In this document: positions 11,653-22,839 of the stretch, piece after piece | Position numbering within the stretch: position 1 is the stretch's first letter | Layout: every line of letters starts with the position of its first letter | Assembly: GCF_932274485.2 (NCBI RefSeq) | Contig: NC_065879.2 | Span: 91,135,459 to 91,199,458, forward strand | DNA from: Patella vulgata | Lineage: Eukaryota > Mollusca > Gastropoda > Patellidae | Direction of reading: 5' to 3' | Length of the DNA: 64,000 nt | Translations under genes and position numbers: made by a program | The notes under the pieces: model-generated | What the model was told of the DNA's origin: nothing | The model's database searches: none | The model's input: the letters and a program-made list of their open reading frames with translations, nothing else

Positions 11653-11890
11653 CCGGGGGTGGGTTTTGGATGACTGAATGGTTAGCGTGAGCGCTTTGTA
11701 TCGTAAGGTCTGTTATTGAGTCAAGTGGCATGGTTTTGATTCCCCAGTTACGTGACAAGGAGTAGTCGCCTGTCCAACCTTGTGGGTTTTCTCCGGGTCC
11801 TCCGGTTTCCTCCCACTGCTATAAAAACCCCTACGTGCATGCGCAAATTATTGAAATAAAATTGAACCATATGTTAGTCTCAAAAAGACA
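11653..11890 (+). repeat. Type-B SINE, older copy
   Basis: Head GACTGAATGGTTAGCGTGAG, core GTTTCCTCCCACTGCTATAA, and body through AAATTGAACCATATGTTAG. The usual tail is missing. Confidence 0.75.
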
Positions 11891-13180
11891 TTAAGTAGGT
11901 CTATAGTCTATATTAAAATTGCGGGAATCTGTCATTTAAAAAAACAAACAGTCCTAGGCCTACGTAGGCCCTACACCTATCATATTTTCAATGACATCGA
12001 AATTTCAGAAACTATAATTCATGAAAAGTTAAAATATTGAACAACAATGTTTTGATACAATAATTAACATTTGCTTTGGAAGAAATGTAAAAAGATTACA
12101 AAAAATGTTGACATTTAGACATTGCTAAAGTTTGCTTATTATTTTTATTATTTCTGTTTATTAATATTATACTATTATTATTATTACAGCATATTTATAG
12201 TGCTCAGGGGATCTTCCAGAGTGACAATACAAAAAAACAATGTTATTGTTAACCAGTTGTATTATAAGGTCCATTGTATAGGCTACTATTAATACAACAG
12301 GGAAAAATCATGTTTAAATATGTGTTTTTAAGTTGTTTTTAAAATAAATATATAGAGATGTTGGCCTACAACATTTTAAACTAAATTTTTAATTGTAGGT
12401 CTAGCTGTAATTAAATTAGCCTATCTAGTATTATCAAAATGGCGATCAAGTATTTAAAAATATTGTTGACCTATTTATTTTTGTTGGTGTTACTACTGTG
12501 TCCCAGATGTGAGATAATTAATACATTAATGATTAGGCCTACAAGTCTCAAGCGAAATATAGCCTAGTTCATGAAAGTTGTTAAGATATTGGAAAACAAT
12601 GTTTTAATACATAATTCAACATTTTTTTAGGAAATAGATTTATAACCAAACACAAACATAAGAATTTATGTTAATGATACCGGTAGTAAAAAATGATTTT
12701 AAAAATTTTATTTTTTTTTACTTGTATTTTCTAAAGATCGCTAGGATTGGTCAACAATGACGTAAGTGAAATTTAATCCAATCGTAGCCTTCGTCTCATG
12801 TTATCCGCCATCTTTTTATTTTCGCTAACTTGATCGATTGGCACTGATAAAAAAACAAATTAAGGTAAGTTATTGTTATATTTCTCAATGTTTTAATTGT
12901 TGTAAAGGCAGGTTTTTGTTATAGCTAGCCAATTTAATGATTAGTTACAATTTATCACTAACAAAATGTCTAAGTTGCTGAAAATCGCGTAAAAATAAGT
13001 TTAGTGTAATTATGACTCGCGAGTCACACACAATTTGAATTTGGATTTAGTGTCATGCATGGCATGGCGTCGACGAAATGCCAATTTCATTGATTGATGA
13101 AGTACACCGAATTATTTATAATTTGACGATTTGTCCCAGAAAATTCTTCAGTTTAATTTGAACTACTGTCTGAGTCTTGG
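11891..13180. other. No coding gene seen; possible 5' noncoding exon near 12,800
   Basis: The stretch is AT-rich. At about 12,780-12,863 a less AT-rich block ends in AAATTAAG followed by GTAAGTTATTG, a good splice donor, so a noncoding first exon is possible on the + strand. There is no other support. Confidence 0.25.
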
Positions 13181-13244
13181 TAAATTTTAAACAGATTTCT
13201 TCGATTATGAACAAACTACTTAACTTTGGTTATTATAAACTTAC

Positions 13245-13280
13245 CTGTGTGTTTATCAACTCCCGTTCGATAAAATCCAT
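13245..13280 (-). CDS. Putative first coding exon MDFIERELINTQ (left, divergent)
   Basis: On the - strand an ATG opens MDFIERELINTQ followed directly by GTAAGT in phase 0. The paired exon at 15,216-15,254 encodes MDFIEREFITNTQ with the same donor. Conservation of start, frame and donor in both copies supports real exons of duplicated genes. Downstream exons on the - strand (below 13,200) were not found. The amphipathic start resembles helix 1 of CARD/death-fold proteins, but this is only suggestive. Confidence 0.45.
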
Positions 13281-13434
13281 TGCACAACTAATTATCACAA
13301 CGATGAAAACAAGTTCTCTCTTGAAAAATTGAAATATCACAAACTTTTCCCAGAGGAAAATACCAATATGGAAGATGGTTACGTCACTCTGCGGAGGATA
13401 TCATTTCGTATTAGGGGTGACAGCATAGGAAATT

Positions 13435-14405
13435 CAAGTACAATTACGACAAGAATCCATGACCACTCGGACCAAAGACCACCCGGTTCAAGACCAGTCG
13501 GACCAACTGATAGACCACTCAGCCCAAACAAATAGACTACTCGGACCATACAAAAAGACTATTCGGACCCAACAGAAAGACGACTCGGACCAATAATATA
13601 GTGTTGTTTTAATATATAAATTGATTATTGCGTTTGTTTTAATATGATTACTCGAACCAATAATAAAGTGTTATTTTAATAAATTGATAATTGTGTTTAT
13701 TTTAATATGACTACTCGAACCAATAATAAAGTGTTATTTGAATAAATTGCTAATTGTGTGTGTTTTAATATGACTACTCGAACTAATAATAACGTGTTGT
13801 TTGAATAAATTGATAATTGTATCCCAAATCGCAAAATATCGAGAACCACACTTGTAGTCACGTTTAAAAAGGTGCATATAATAAACGTCCGGTCTTCGTA
13901 TTATTATGGGCTGTTTATATTAACGCATCAAGGGCGGATAACTTGAAAACGTGTCTCCCCACCCCCCATATATTAACCCAGTCGTTAGTGGGGTAGAACG
14001 GAATGAAACCACTGGGGATACTGCGAATGTGGAAAAAGTAAAATTAGGCCATCAGATAAGAACAGTATACCCGTATATGTAGAAACTGTCAAAAGTCTGG
14101 ACATACCGAGTCTCATTGCAAGAGTAAATAAGAAAAATTAGATTGATATTTTTTTTTGTCACCATTATTAATTAATTTTAAAACTAATCGTTGATTTATT
14201 TTCAGTACACAAAATTGAACTAAACAACTCTAAATATAAGAATTATATTATTTGCTTCTTTGTATTGTGATTTAATAATAAAAAAATAGCATATTGTCTA
14301 GCCTTATAATATAATTTAATTGGTCCGACTGGTCTTGTTTTGGTCCGACTGGTCTTAGTCCGAGTAGTCTTTGGTCCGAGTGGTCTGGATACCTACGACA
14401 ATTGG
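13435..14405. mobile_element. Foldback-type element with GACCACTCGGACCAA subterminal repeats
   Basis: The left end (13,465-13,580) holds repeats of GAC(C/T)A(C/G)TCGGACCAA. The right end (14,320-14,390) holds the same motif inverted (GGTCCGACTGGTCTTG, GGTCCGAGTGGTCTGG). Between them, 13,600-13,830 is a tandem array of a unit of about 63 bp (TGACTACTCGAACCAATAAT plus an AT-rich remainder). There is no coding capacity. It lies between the divergent exons at 13,245 and 15,216. Confidence 0.7.
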
Positions 14406-15164
14406 CATTGAGTTTGAGCGTTCGCACACATAACTACCCGCATTCCTGTATTTTAGTTACCGTCTTTTACATTCTAGTACAATCTCTGCTAATTTTATAG
14501 CTTTACTTTTTGAAATATTTTGTTCTAATTATTTGATTAGCGATTCGGATGGGATAATTTACTTTTGAACACGCATGCCGCACAAACACAACTATACATT
14601 CGTTTTACGGGCTTTATCACACTTCGGTCAAAACTGTCGAATCAAGAATTAATGTTCCGCTTCTTACGGGGTCATACGGGCTTAGTAGCATTATATACCC
14701 ACCCGGGCACCCAATAGGCACGTTGAGGGCTGTCGCAACACGCTTAAAGATGTTACTGAAGCGGTTATTATTCGATCGAAAGAATGCGTATAAAATTAAA
14801 AATACACTCAGAGAATTCGGAGGTAAGCTTCATAATCCTTGTTAAATTATTTATAACAGAAAGAAGATAGGATATTTATAGTTTATATATGACTTTATTT
14901 TTACGAGTATCCGTGCAATCAGTGATAATTTAATTGTGAAGAAAATTTGATAGACTGGCGATCAATGGTTTCCATATAAATCTCCTATGTAATTGCCTTC
15001 AATTGATATTTTTCGTCGCCCAAACCCATATACGATCAAAATGATCGCGCTGTCAAACTATCTTTCAATGTTAACCAACCCCCGCAACAGGTATATTGGA
15101 TTCGACCAATACGTCACGAAGACATTGTTGACATCGACTCTGTCGAAATTACAAGTAAATTGTC
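14406..15164. other. No gene recognised
   Basis: AT-rich sequence between the foldback element and the right inverted block. A short open frame at 14,993-15,208 overlaps the upstream region of the exon at 15,216 and shows no recognisable motif. Confidence 0.35.
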
Positions 15165-15215
15165 AAATTTTGCAAGAGAGAACTTGTTTTCATCGTTGTG
15201 ATAATTAGTTGTGCA

Positions 15216-15254
15216 ATGGATTTTATCGAACGGGAGTTCATTACAAACACACAG
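15216..15254 (+). CDS. Putative first coding exon MDFIEREFITNTQ (right, divergent)
   Basis: ATG at 15,216 opens MDFIEREFITNTQ, ending exactly at CAG followed by GTAAGT in phase 0. It differs from its partner at 13,245-13,280 by a few residues and one codon length, which fits coding constraint. A possible later exon on the same strand is the CARD-like block at 17,967-18,152, but no middle exon was found, so linkage is a guess. Confidence 0.5.
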
Positions 15255-15954
15255 GTAAGTTTATAATAACCAAAGTTAAGTAGTTTGTTCATAATCGAAG
15301 AAATCTGTTTAAAATTTACGATGGTTCACACAGTAGATCTATGCAGAGAATTGATTTATTCATTTCATTTTCATGGCATATCATTGCCATTGTCGAATTG
15401 AGGCGCCATGGGTGTGTCAACGACTAATAAACCAGTGTACATGTATTTTGATATTTGTGGACGACATAACTAGAGTTTTTGTGTGGACGAGTTAACTGGC
15501 ATTCATTTTGAATGATTAAAGTTGTTTTCGGTAAATTTAAACTGCGGTACACTGCACCGGTACTGGAAAATAGGTGAATTTATTTCGTCTTTATTTTTTT
15601 TTCAGAGGTTGTAAATTAATAATCCACCAGTGCCGGTATGTGAAAAATGTGTCTAGACAAGGTGGTAAATTGAAGTAAACTTATTCTGTCACCCCTACAT
15701 GGGCCGATGATCTGAAATCCGTTAGTTCGATGGTTCTTGAGGTTGATACAGGTTTGGGCGGCCTGAGAATTTGAAAGTCAGTTATAGAGATTACCCCTCA
15801 GTACTGCTGTCCAATAATCATACGTTCCCTAATTCCTTGTAGTTTAAAGGCAGCTAATGGCCCGTAAATTTAAATCTTTCAACCTTTTATTCCGATGGTC
15901 TTAATATTCAATAATTTTTCAAGTAGAAATCACATGGAATCCACCCTCGCCACT
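15255..15954. other. No gene recognised
   Basis: Unique-looking intron or intergenic DNA downstream of the putative first exon. I found no further exon. Confidence 0.3.
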
Positions 15955-16170
15955 GTTACAGTTCAAGGTTCGATCCCAGTGTTGCCAAGTAAGTTCCTCA
16001 GAATTTCCTGGCATGATTTCTCCGTGTCAGATTCAGATAGGAAGAAAACCAGGGTCTCTTTGACATGATGGAGGACACGTAAAAGAACCCTTTGCAGTTG
16101 GAATTTGTTATAAAAGGCTGCAACTCTGCGGTCCAAACAAAACTTCCCTCAAAGTAAGTCAAAGCAACAG
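15955..16170 (+). repeat. Old type-A SINE fragment
   Basis: It contains GTTCGATCCCAGTGTTGCC (box B region), GACACGTAAAAGAACCCTTT and GCAGTTGGAATTTG. It is diverged and lacks the head and tail. Confidence 0.6.
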
Positions 16171-16435
16171 AAACCCTCATGGTAGGGTGACCCGTGCACT
16201 CTACAGAAAGTTGGTCTCGACACGGCTAAATGTGCACGCTTCAGTTGCGTGTCTCAAACTGATTTCTGACTACCCCGCACTCTCTTTGAGTCGATAAATA
16301 GCCATGGCACGTGCAATTCTCTACAAATATATCAACTATTACAGCCGTAAAAAATCTATTGTTGACGATTTTGAATAGCAGTAAAATTTAGCTTCTTGGT
16401 TATTACAGCAGCTTTAGAAATTACATTTGTTTTAT

Positions 16436-17755
16436 TTTTATACGCCCACATTTTCATGTGGACGTATTATGCCGTTGCCCCTGTCCGTCCGTCCACAATT
16501 GTTTGTGGACTCTCTACAGGTCACAATTCTTATCCGATTTCGGCGAAACTTGAAATATAGGTTTATCCCCAAAAGATCTCGGCTGCTTTCGATATTGGCA
16601 TGTATCGGATCGAAACTTCATGGATTATGGCCCCTGTTTGTACGAAAAATCACGTTTTTAGCTTGTGGACCCTATAGAGGTCACAATTTTTATCCGATTT
16701 TGTTGAAACTTGAAATGTAAGTTTATAACCCAAAGATCTCAGTTCCTTTCGATATTTGCGCATATCGGACAGTAACTTCCTGAATTATGGCCCCTGATTG
16801 TACGAAAAATCACGTTTTTAGCTTGTGGACTCTACAGAAGTCATAATTTTTATCCGATTTGAAAAACCGTTCTATTATATCACCGTTACACCCTAAGGAT
16901 GACTGAGTTTGAATTTCGTGAAAATCGGCCCAAAATTGACAGACAAAATGGCCGCCATTCGTTCCCAAATAGCGTAAGAATATGGTATATCAAGGTTGTG
17001 GACCCTATAGGGGTCACAATTTTTATCCGATTTTGTTGAAACTTGAAATGTAAGTTTATAACCCAAAGATCTCGGTTCCTTTCGATATTCGTGCATATCG
17101 GACCGTAATTTCCTGAATTATGGCCCCTGATTGTACGAAAAATCGCGTTTTTAGCTTGTGGACCCTATAGAGGTCATAATTTTTATCCGATTTAAAAAAC
17201 CGTATTATTATATCACCGTTACACCCTAAGAACGACTGAGATTGAATTTTGTGAAAATCGGCCCAAAATTGACAGACAAAATGGCCGCAGTTCGTTCTGG
17301 AATAGCATAAGAATATGTTATATCAAGGTTGTGGACCCTATAGAGGTCACAATTTTTATCCGATTTTGTTGAAACTTGAAATGTAAGTTTATAACCCAAA
17401 GATCTTGGTTTCTTTCGATATTCGCACATATCGGACCGTAACTTCCTGAATTATGGCCCCTGATTGTACAAAAAATTGCGTTTTTAGCTTGTGGATCCTA
17501 TAGAGGTCATAATTTTTATCCGATTTAAAAAACTGTATTATTATATCACCGCTACACCCTGAGGACGACTGCGTTCGAATTTCGTGAAAATCGGCCCAAA
17601 ATTGACAGAGAAAATGGCTGCCGTTCGTTCATTTCCTTTCGATATATGCGCATATCGAATTGTAATTTCCTGAATTATGGCCCTTGATTGTAGGAAAAAT
17701 CACTTTCTTGTTAGCTTGTTCTCTATCCATCTCTCGAAAATGTGGGCGTATCCTG
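16436..17755 (+). mobile_element. Non-autonomous DNA element with TACGCCCAC ends and internal tandem repeats
   Basis: The ends are perfect inverted 15-mers: TACGCCCACATTTTC at 16,441 and GAAAATGTGGGCGTA at 17,736. The inside is an array with a period of about 333 bp; for example GGTTGTGGACCCTATAG recurs at about 16,994 and 17,327. Each unit contains TATGGCCCCTGATTGTACG and AAAATCGGCCCAAAATTGAC. Short open frames on both strands come from the repeat unit and are not genes. Related copies are at 19,061-19,490 and 61,115-61,868. Confidence 0.8.
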
Positions 17756-17966
17756 CCTGGCAGCCGCTGGTTTAAATTGCTTTATCATTAACTGTACCTT
17801 TAAGAGCGGAGCCCTTCTTTTGGTTTAGTACAAATACTATCTCTGAATCACTTTCTTTAGCAGGAACATGATACTAGCAGTAGTTTCATTTTACTTTTAC
17901 AAGTTTCTTAAAACAATTGTTGAGTTGTCTAAAGTGCTTATTTCTAAATTCAATTTCTTGTTCTAG

Positions 17967-18152
17967 CTTTCTATTATGTTTCGTAAAAAAGTAGTCTTGA
18001 TTATCCCGACCTGTCAATCAGCCGTAGAATGGTCGATAAACTGGTTAAGCGAGACTAATTTCAAAACAAGGGCACGTAACCTATCTTTTACTCAAAAGTG
18101 TCTGGATGTTATGGACGACACTTGGAACCAGTTTTCAGTCTATTATTTATAG
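17967..18152 (+). CDS. CARD-like C-terminal half, possible terminal exon
   Basis: After the acceptor-like CTTGTTCTAG the frame reads LSIM then RKKVVLIIPTCQSAVEW and continues SINWLSETNF to a stop at 18,152. The pattern R-K-x-V-x-I-I-P-T-x-x-x-x-A-V-x-W-x-x-x-x-L-x-E-T resembles helices 4-6 of CARD domains (usually kL(L/V)xxLPxxGxxAfxxFxxaLxeT). It is too short to stand alone. It may belong with the first exon at 15,216 or be a decayed paralogue of the CARD exon at 19,761. The assignment rests on pattern only. Confidence 0.35.
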   Translation, partial: LSIMFRKKVVLIIPTCQSAVEWSINWLSETNFKTRARNLSFTQKCLDVMDDTWNQFSVYYL

Positions 18153-18528
18153 ATGATTAATGGTCATAGCTTATTAAGTACAACATGATCGTTTATTTAG
18201 TGACTATAATTGTGTGAAACTGATTTGAGGCTTGGCATATATATAAATATTGTGGCGTAATTGTCGAGATATTTGGAGATATTTATTTACATGTATGGTG
18301 GGTCACCCTACTCATGGTCATAGGCCACTTCATAGCGTATGTTCATCTTCATTCAACCTCATTTCCCTTTTTTTTTCAGAAAAATTCCAATTTTAAAGTA
18401 AAGAATTCAAAGACGTGTATGACACTCATTACCTTATACATGTGTAGGTAATATTTAAATTGATTTTTAAGAAAACTTTCTTCACAGGTCAAATTTAGCC
18501 TAGAAGACTGGAAATGATTAGGCTTAGT

Positions 18529-18830
18529 AAGACGCAGGCACCCTAACCAAGAGGTCTTTGGTTTGCCAAGAAAGTTCTCGAGCGGTTTTCCCTTGTCAGC
18601 GTGGTGGGACTGGGAGGGCCTGGCAAGGACAGTATCCAGTTGTTCAGAATCAGATGGTACAAAAAACGCAAGGTCCAGTGTAAACATTGGTGTAAAAGAA
18701 CCCTTGACAGAATTCAATATAGTAGGCTTTAGCGGAGTGGTTCTGGGCAAAATTTCCCTTATAGGTTACTGTATGGCATATATCTGTATTCATTAGTCCG
18801 GTGGGTGCATAAAAGTAGACATTAAATTAT
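18529..18830 (+). repeat. Old type-A SINE
   Basis: Diverged head AAGACGCAGGCACCCTAACC and body GAGGGCCTGGCAAGGACAG, GGGCAAAATTTCCCTTATAG and TAAAAGTAGACATTAAAT. Open frames over it are SINE artefacts. Confidence 0.65.
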
Positions 18831-19060
18831 TATGCTTGGGATTGTTGCTGGAAAATAAAACATGACACATTCCTAACTCAACATTAACTTCTTAGGGCAA
18901 GTAGTTCAATGATTTCACTTACCTGAAAATGAAACTGATTGCCCAAATGTACAAATTGCATCAATTTTGCTTTGTGGGATAATTAAGTCATATAGGTGGG
19001 ATTGTTTATGTAGTCTGATAAAAAATCTCCAGTTAACTTTTAATGTCGCTCCCCGATCCT

Positions 19061-19490
19061 TTTTATACGCTCACATTTTCATGTGGACGTATATTGTCGT
19101 CGCCCCTGTCCGTCCGTCCACAATTGCTTGTGAACACTTTACAGGTCACAATATTCTTATCCGATTTCAACGAAACTTGAAATATAGGTTTATCTCCCCA
19201 AGATCTCGGTTCCTTTCGATATTAATATTAGCATGTATCGGACTGTAACTTCATGGATTATGGTCCATGATTGTACGAATAATCGCGTTTTTAAGTTGTG
19301 AACACTGTTGAGGTCACAATTTTTATCCGATTTGGTTTAAACTTTAAATGTATATTTATAACCCACAGATCTCAGTTCCTTTCGATATTCGCGCATATCG
19401 GACCATAACTTCCTGAATTATGGCCCCTGATTGTACGAAAAATCAAGTTTTTAGCTTGTGGACCCCATAGAGGTGAATATATCACCGTTA
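19061..19490 (+). mobile_element. Truncated copy of the TACGCCCAC-ended element
   Basis: It starts TTTTATACGCTCACATTTTC and contains CGTCCGTCCACAATTGCTTG and about one internal repeat unit. The right terminus is absent. Confidence 0.7.
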
Positions 19491-19760
19491 CACCCGTTTC
19501 TTACTCATGGAGGGTGATGAAACTTAGTGTATAGTTTAACTAACAGGTACTTCAAAACCTTGACCGAGTTCCAGCATGATCATTTCCTGCTTAGACTTAG
19601 TATAGATATCTTTCAAAAAGATATATGTACAATTAATGTGTCTTCTATTTATTATTGTATTACGGTGGGTGTTATCGGTCTGGCTGTTGTTCTTAGTAAT
19701 ACATATTTCGTAATCAGCATATTATATTCTCATAAGCGCTAATACATCATTAATTTTCAG

Positions 19761-21043
19761 CTATATCACGAATTAAAAGCATGAACTATCTTCACCTGAA
19801 AGTATGGAAGAATACACACAACTACTTGGTAACCGAGTTCAGAAACATTAATATATATGAGTTCATGAGTGGGCTGAAGGAACAAAATATTATTCATGAG
19901 GACGACATTAACCAGTTAAAAAGGGAGACTGATGACATTCCAATTAAACTTATAGATTTACTCTCTGTACGTGGTAAAAATGTTTTACCAGATATAATAA
20001 AAGTTTTGAAATCGTGTGGTCATCATGGTGTAGTGACGAATCTGGTATGTTTACTCTTGGAAATAATAGCTTAACGTGTACTAGACAGAAGGTCATATGG
20101 TTCAATTTTATTTCAATAAGTTGCTTGTGCGTAGGGATCTTTAGCAGTAGAAGGAAACCATAGGACCCGGAGAAAACCAACGTGGTTGGATAGGCGACCC
20201 TACTCCTTATCTCGTACAACCACGCCACTGATAATAATAATGAATGACGATAATATGATAAGTCATATAATGTACACCTTAATATATCAAAATATATGTA
20301 TAGTTTTAAAGTAAACCTAGTGATCTACCGAAAATTCATTTCGCCTTAAAATGCTAAGACAATAACTAATTACTGTTAATGAGAATGACAAGGTGTTTCA
20401 ATAAATAGTTACACTAGGACTATTACAAAAACATATACATTATACACCTGTCAGTCATTCGTCCTTTTTCGACCATTGCTTCTTGAACACTTGCGTGGTG
20501 CTCATTCACTCCAATGATTCTCGTTTCAGAGTATATTTCACATTACATTTAGACATATTCTTATTATCATTTTGGCAACTTTTTTCTGATTTTAGTGTTT
20601 TGCCGTGTAGACATTTCCCCACATATACTGATAGACTAATTCAACCCATGTATTTGTGATTAATCTCACATGTAATCGGCATCAATTAAAATATCTCATG
20701 TTTCAGAATTATCTACATTAACCCAGTCTGTGCAGAAAAGTAGGACGTAAAACCCCATGTCTCATCATATCATTTCAGAATTATTCAGATTCGAAAACAC
20801 GAATCGGGAAAACCAATCTCAGAATAGTGAAAGCATCCAGGAAGACCGAGGTAACCCAGGTAAAGATGTTCCTAGAATAATATATATATTTAACTATTTA
20901 TACCTTTTCTGTTTATCTATATTAAATAGATTATAGGTATTTATACTTTACTGGTTTCATAGATAATTATTTATGTTTATATATATTTATATGTTTACTG
21001 TTTCTATAGATATTATTTATTTTTTACTGATTTTATAGATTTG

Positions 21044-21077
<34 letters not shown>

Positions 21078-21726
21078 CCATGTGGTCTCTCGGATGCTTT
21101 AATAATCTGACAAGGGGTTTGTTTTTCGTAACTATGTTTACCCATTTATAGTTTAAGTACTTATTTTATTTTAAGAAATCGACATTAATTCAAACATTGA
21201 TGTTATAGAATAAAACAATATACATCCTTAGACGAATGTACATGGAAACACGATACCTGTGCCGATTTTTCGGCGAATAATTCACGCCTGTGCTGATTTG
21301 GTTTTGGCTACATACACTAGTTCGGTGTCGCCATCAAGCTGTGTTGTGAAGCTTTTCGCGGTTGATTGGCTTAGGAATTCACCCCGCATTAGAGTACTTG
21401 GGGGGTGTGTCTGTGTCTGTGTATTCGGGTGTGTGTGGGGGGGGGGGGGTATTTCGATGCTTGGTGTCGGATAGTTTTCTCTAATTTCCCGTCTACTACT
21501 ACTAATGATTATTCTGGTCATTTCCAGTTTATGCAATTGGCGGCTATGTGTTTAAGTTAGTTGGCGTAGCCATTATGGCATTTTTTATGTACCGTTTGGA
21601 ATTAATAGGTTTTTTTTTATTTTATTCATTACTATAATTTCAGTTTCTGTAGAGATGACAGACGAATCTACAGAAAAGGAGCCGCTGATGTCTCCCGTGT
21701 CAACAGTAGGAACATCATCAGTCTAA
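19761..21726 (+). CDS. CARD-domain gene, 3' part (three exons seen)
   Basis: The exon at 19,761-20,044 follows TTAATTTTCAG and ends before GTATGT. It encodes one death-fold domain of about 85 residues: LVTEFRNINIYEFMSGLKEQ, then NIIHEDDINQL, then KLIDLLSVRGKNVLPDIIKVLKSCG. The pattern (helix 1 with LV, a II-x-x-D-D turn, LIDLL-x-x-RG, then L-K-x-x-G) fits CARD. A second exon (20,779-20,859) follows TCATTTCAG. A last exon (21,644-21,726) ends TAA, with AATAAA at about 21,749. Exons 2 and 3 read best as an acidic tail (ENTNRENQSQ; DESTEKEPLM). The exon 1-2 phase does not agree with that frame, so a small exon or another donor may be missed. Upstream exons are not identified. Probably an intracellular adaptor in apoptosis or innate signalling. 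Confidence 0.6.
20085..20225 (-). repeat. Type-B SINE, reversed, in the CARD gene intron
   Basis: It contains GGTTCAATTTTATTTCAATA and GGCGACCCTACTCCTTATC, the reverse of the type-B body. A type-A tail remnant (AGTAGGACGTAAAACCCCAT) lies further on, at about 20,716-20,770. Confidence 0.75.
20860..21640. other. Intron-like AT-rich DNA with an (AAT)n microsatellite
   Basis: An (AAT)n run of about ten units lies at 21,046-21,075 and a GT/G-rich run at 21,400-21,451. Nothing coding was recognised. Confidence 0.4.
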
Positions 21727-22026
21727 AAGGAAAGTTTTCAAATAGACAATAAAGTTACAATCAATTCAATTATATTTCTCCAATCAGTTAATGCCGTGAA
21801 ATACGTTTATTCTTTCTTTCCTTCACCAACATAACACTAGAAATTTCGATATTTCGATTTAATCATCAAATGTAAATTTACTCCCCCCCCCCCCCAAAAA
21901 AAAAACAACAAAAGAAATAACCTCAAAAATACGTCAAAACTCTATGACGATATATATAAACGAATCCAATGGAATACTGTAATGAAAATCATTGAAAATA
22001 TGAATTGGAGAAGTATAGTTATTTAA

Positions 22027-22032
22027 GATGGG
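22027..22032. repeat. Left 6-bp target-site duplication GATGGG
   Basis: It lies directly before the AGTAGT terminus and is identical to 38,206-38,211 directly after the other terminus. Confidence 0.85.
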
Positions 22033-22087
22033 AGTAGTAGGAAGGGTACTTTGAAGCAATTTTGGAATTCCAAACATTCCAAAGGTC

Positions 22088-22118
22088 TGACGTCACACAT
22101 TCCTAAGGTCTGACGTCA
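22088..22118. promoter_or_regulatory. Two CRE-like TGACGTCA palindromes in the left terminus
   Basis: TGACGTCA occurs at 22,088-22,095 and 22,111-22,118 inside a repeated AAGGTCTGACGTCA unit. The same pair is at 38,120-38,127 and 38,143-38,150. TGACGTCA is the CREB/ATF consensus; use as a promoter or protein-binding end is inferred. Confidence 0.4.
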
Positions 22119-22839
22119 GAGCATTCCACAGGTGTTCTATTTATAGGTTGAATATGGTTATTGTTGACTGAACAATGAGGTTATGAATAATAAAAAAGGT
22201 ATGCAGGTGTTATATTCTTTGATCGTGTTTGACTTTTGTAACGAGGGTATGGGGTCCACGAATTGTTTATTGGAGGGTAGGGGGGGAAGATATTTCGCGT
22301 TATAGGCAGGTGTGTAGAGGTTACATTGAGTTCACGCCAAGTGTAGCTATACCTGCATTAAGGGACAATGATCACCGCTATTAAGCTTGACAGTTGAACA
22401 TGTTGTGATTGTTTATCAAAGGCTGTTTATATCCCACACACCAACCCCCCCCCCCCACCCCCGCCCTAACCTCAAAAAACCCACTTCACAGGTCTACACT
22501 CTTCAATCCGTGTCGATACTAAGAAACCAACAACAGCCTTTTTTTATAATATTTTATTTAGCCATAATGTTATATATATATATTTTTTTTTTACGGACAA
22601 TTAATTTGATGGCAGGTTCCATTCTGCCAGCTCCCTATAAGTGGCGAGAACGTTGATTATGTTCTTGAACGCATGGTTCGTTCCCTCAACCATCCTCAAC
22701 CGTGCCAGTATGTAGTCAGTAAAAGCTAACAATCTACAGAAAAGAACAAATCAGATAGGTATTGGTAAAATAAAATAATATTCATATTAAAAGAATTGCA
22801 TTGTCTACCCCCCCTCCCCCACAGCCCACACAACTTCCG

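Larger units (their letters stand above)
13181..15322. repeat. Inverted pair of about 150-bp blocks, each holding a first coding exon
   Basis: The block at 13,181-13,325 is the reverse complement of about 15,165-15,322, sharing TTATCGAACGGGAGTT, the splice donor and the next roughly 55 bp of intron (GTAAGTTTATAATAACCAAAG). The copies are nearly identical inside the block and unrelated outside it. They face away from each other across about 1.85 kb. Confidence 0.85.

Noticed and set aside
16427-17429. Several 67-97 codon open frames
   Set aside because: They recur with the 333-bp repeat unit on both strands and derive from the repeat, not from a gene.
19527-19742. Hydrophobic frame with a membrane-like helix before the CARD exon
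   Set aside because: It stops 20 bp before the CARD exon acceptor and has no usable donor, so it cannot be the preceding exon as read.
21400-21451. Z-DNA or regulatory GT/G-rich tract
   Set aside because: A simple repeat within an intron-like region; nothing ties it to a function.
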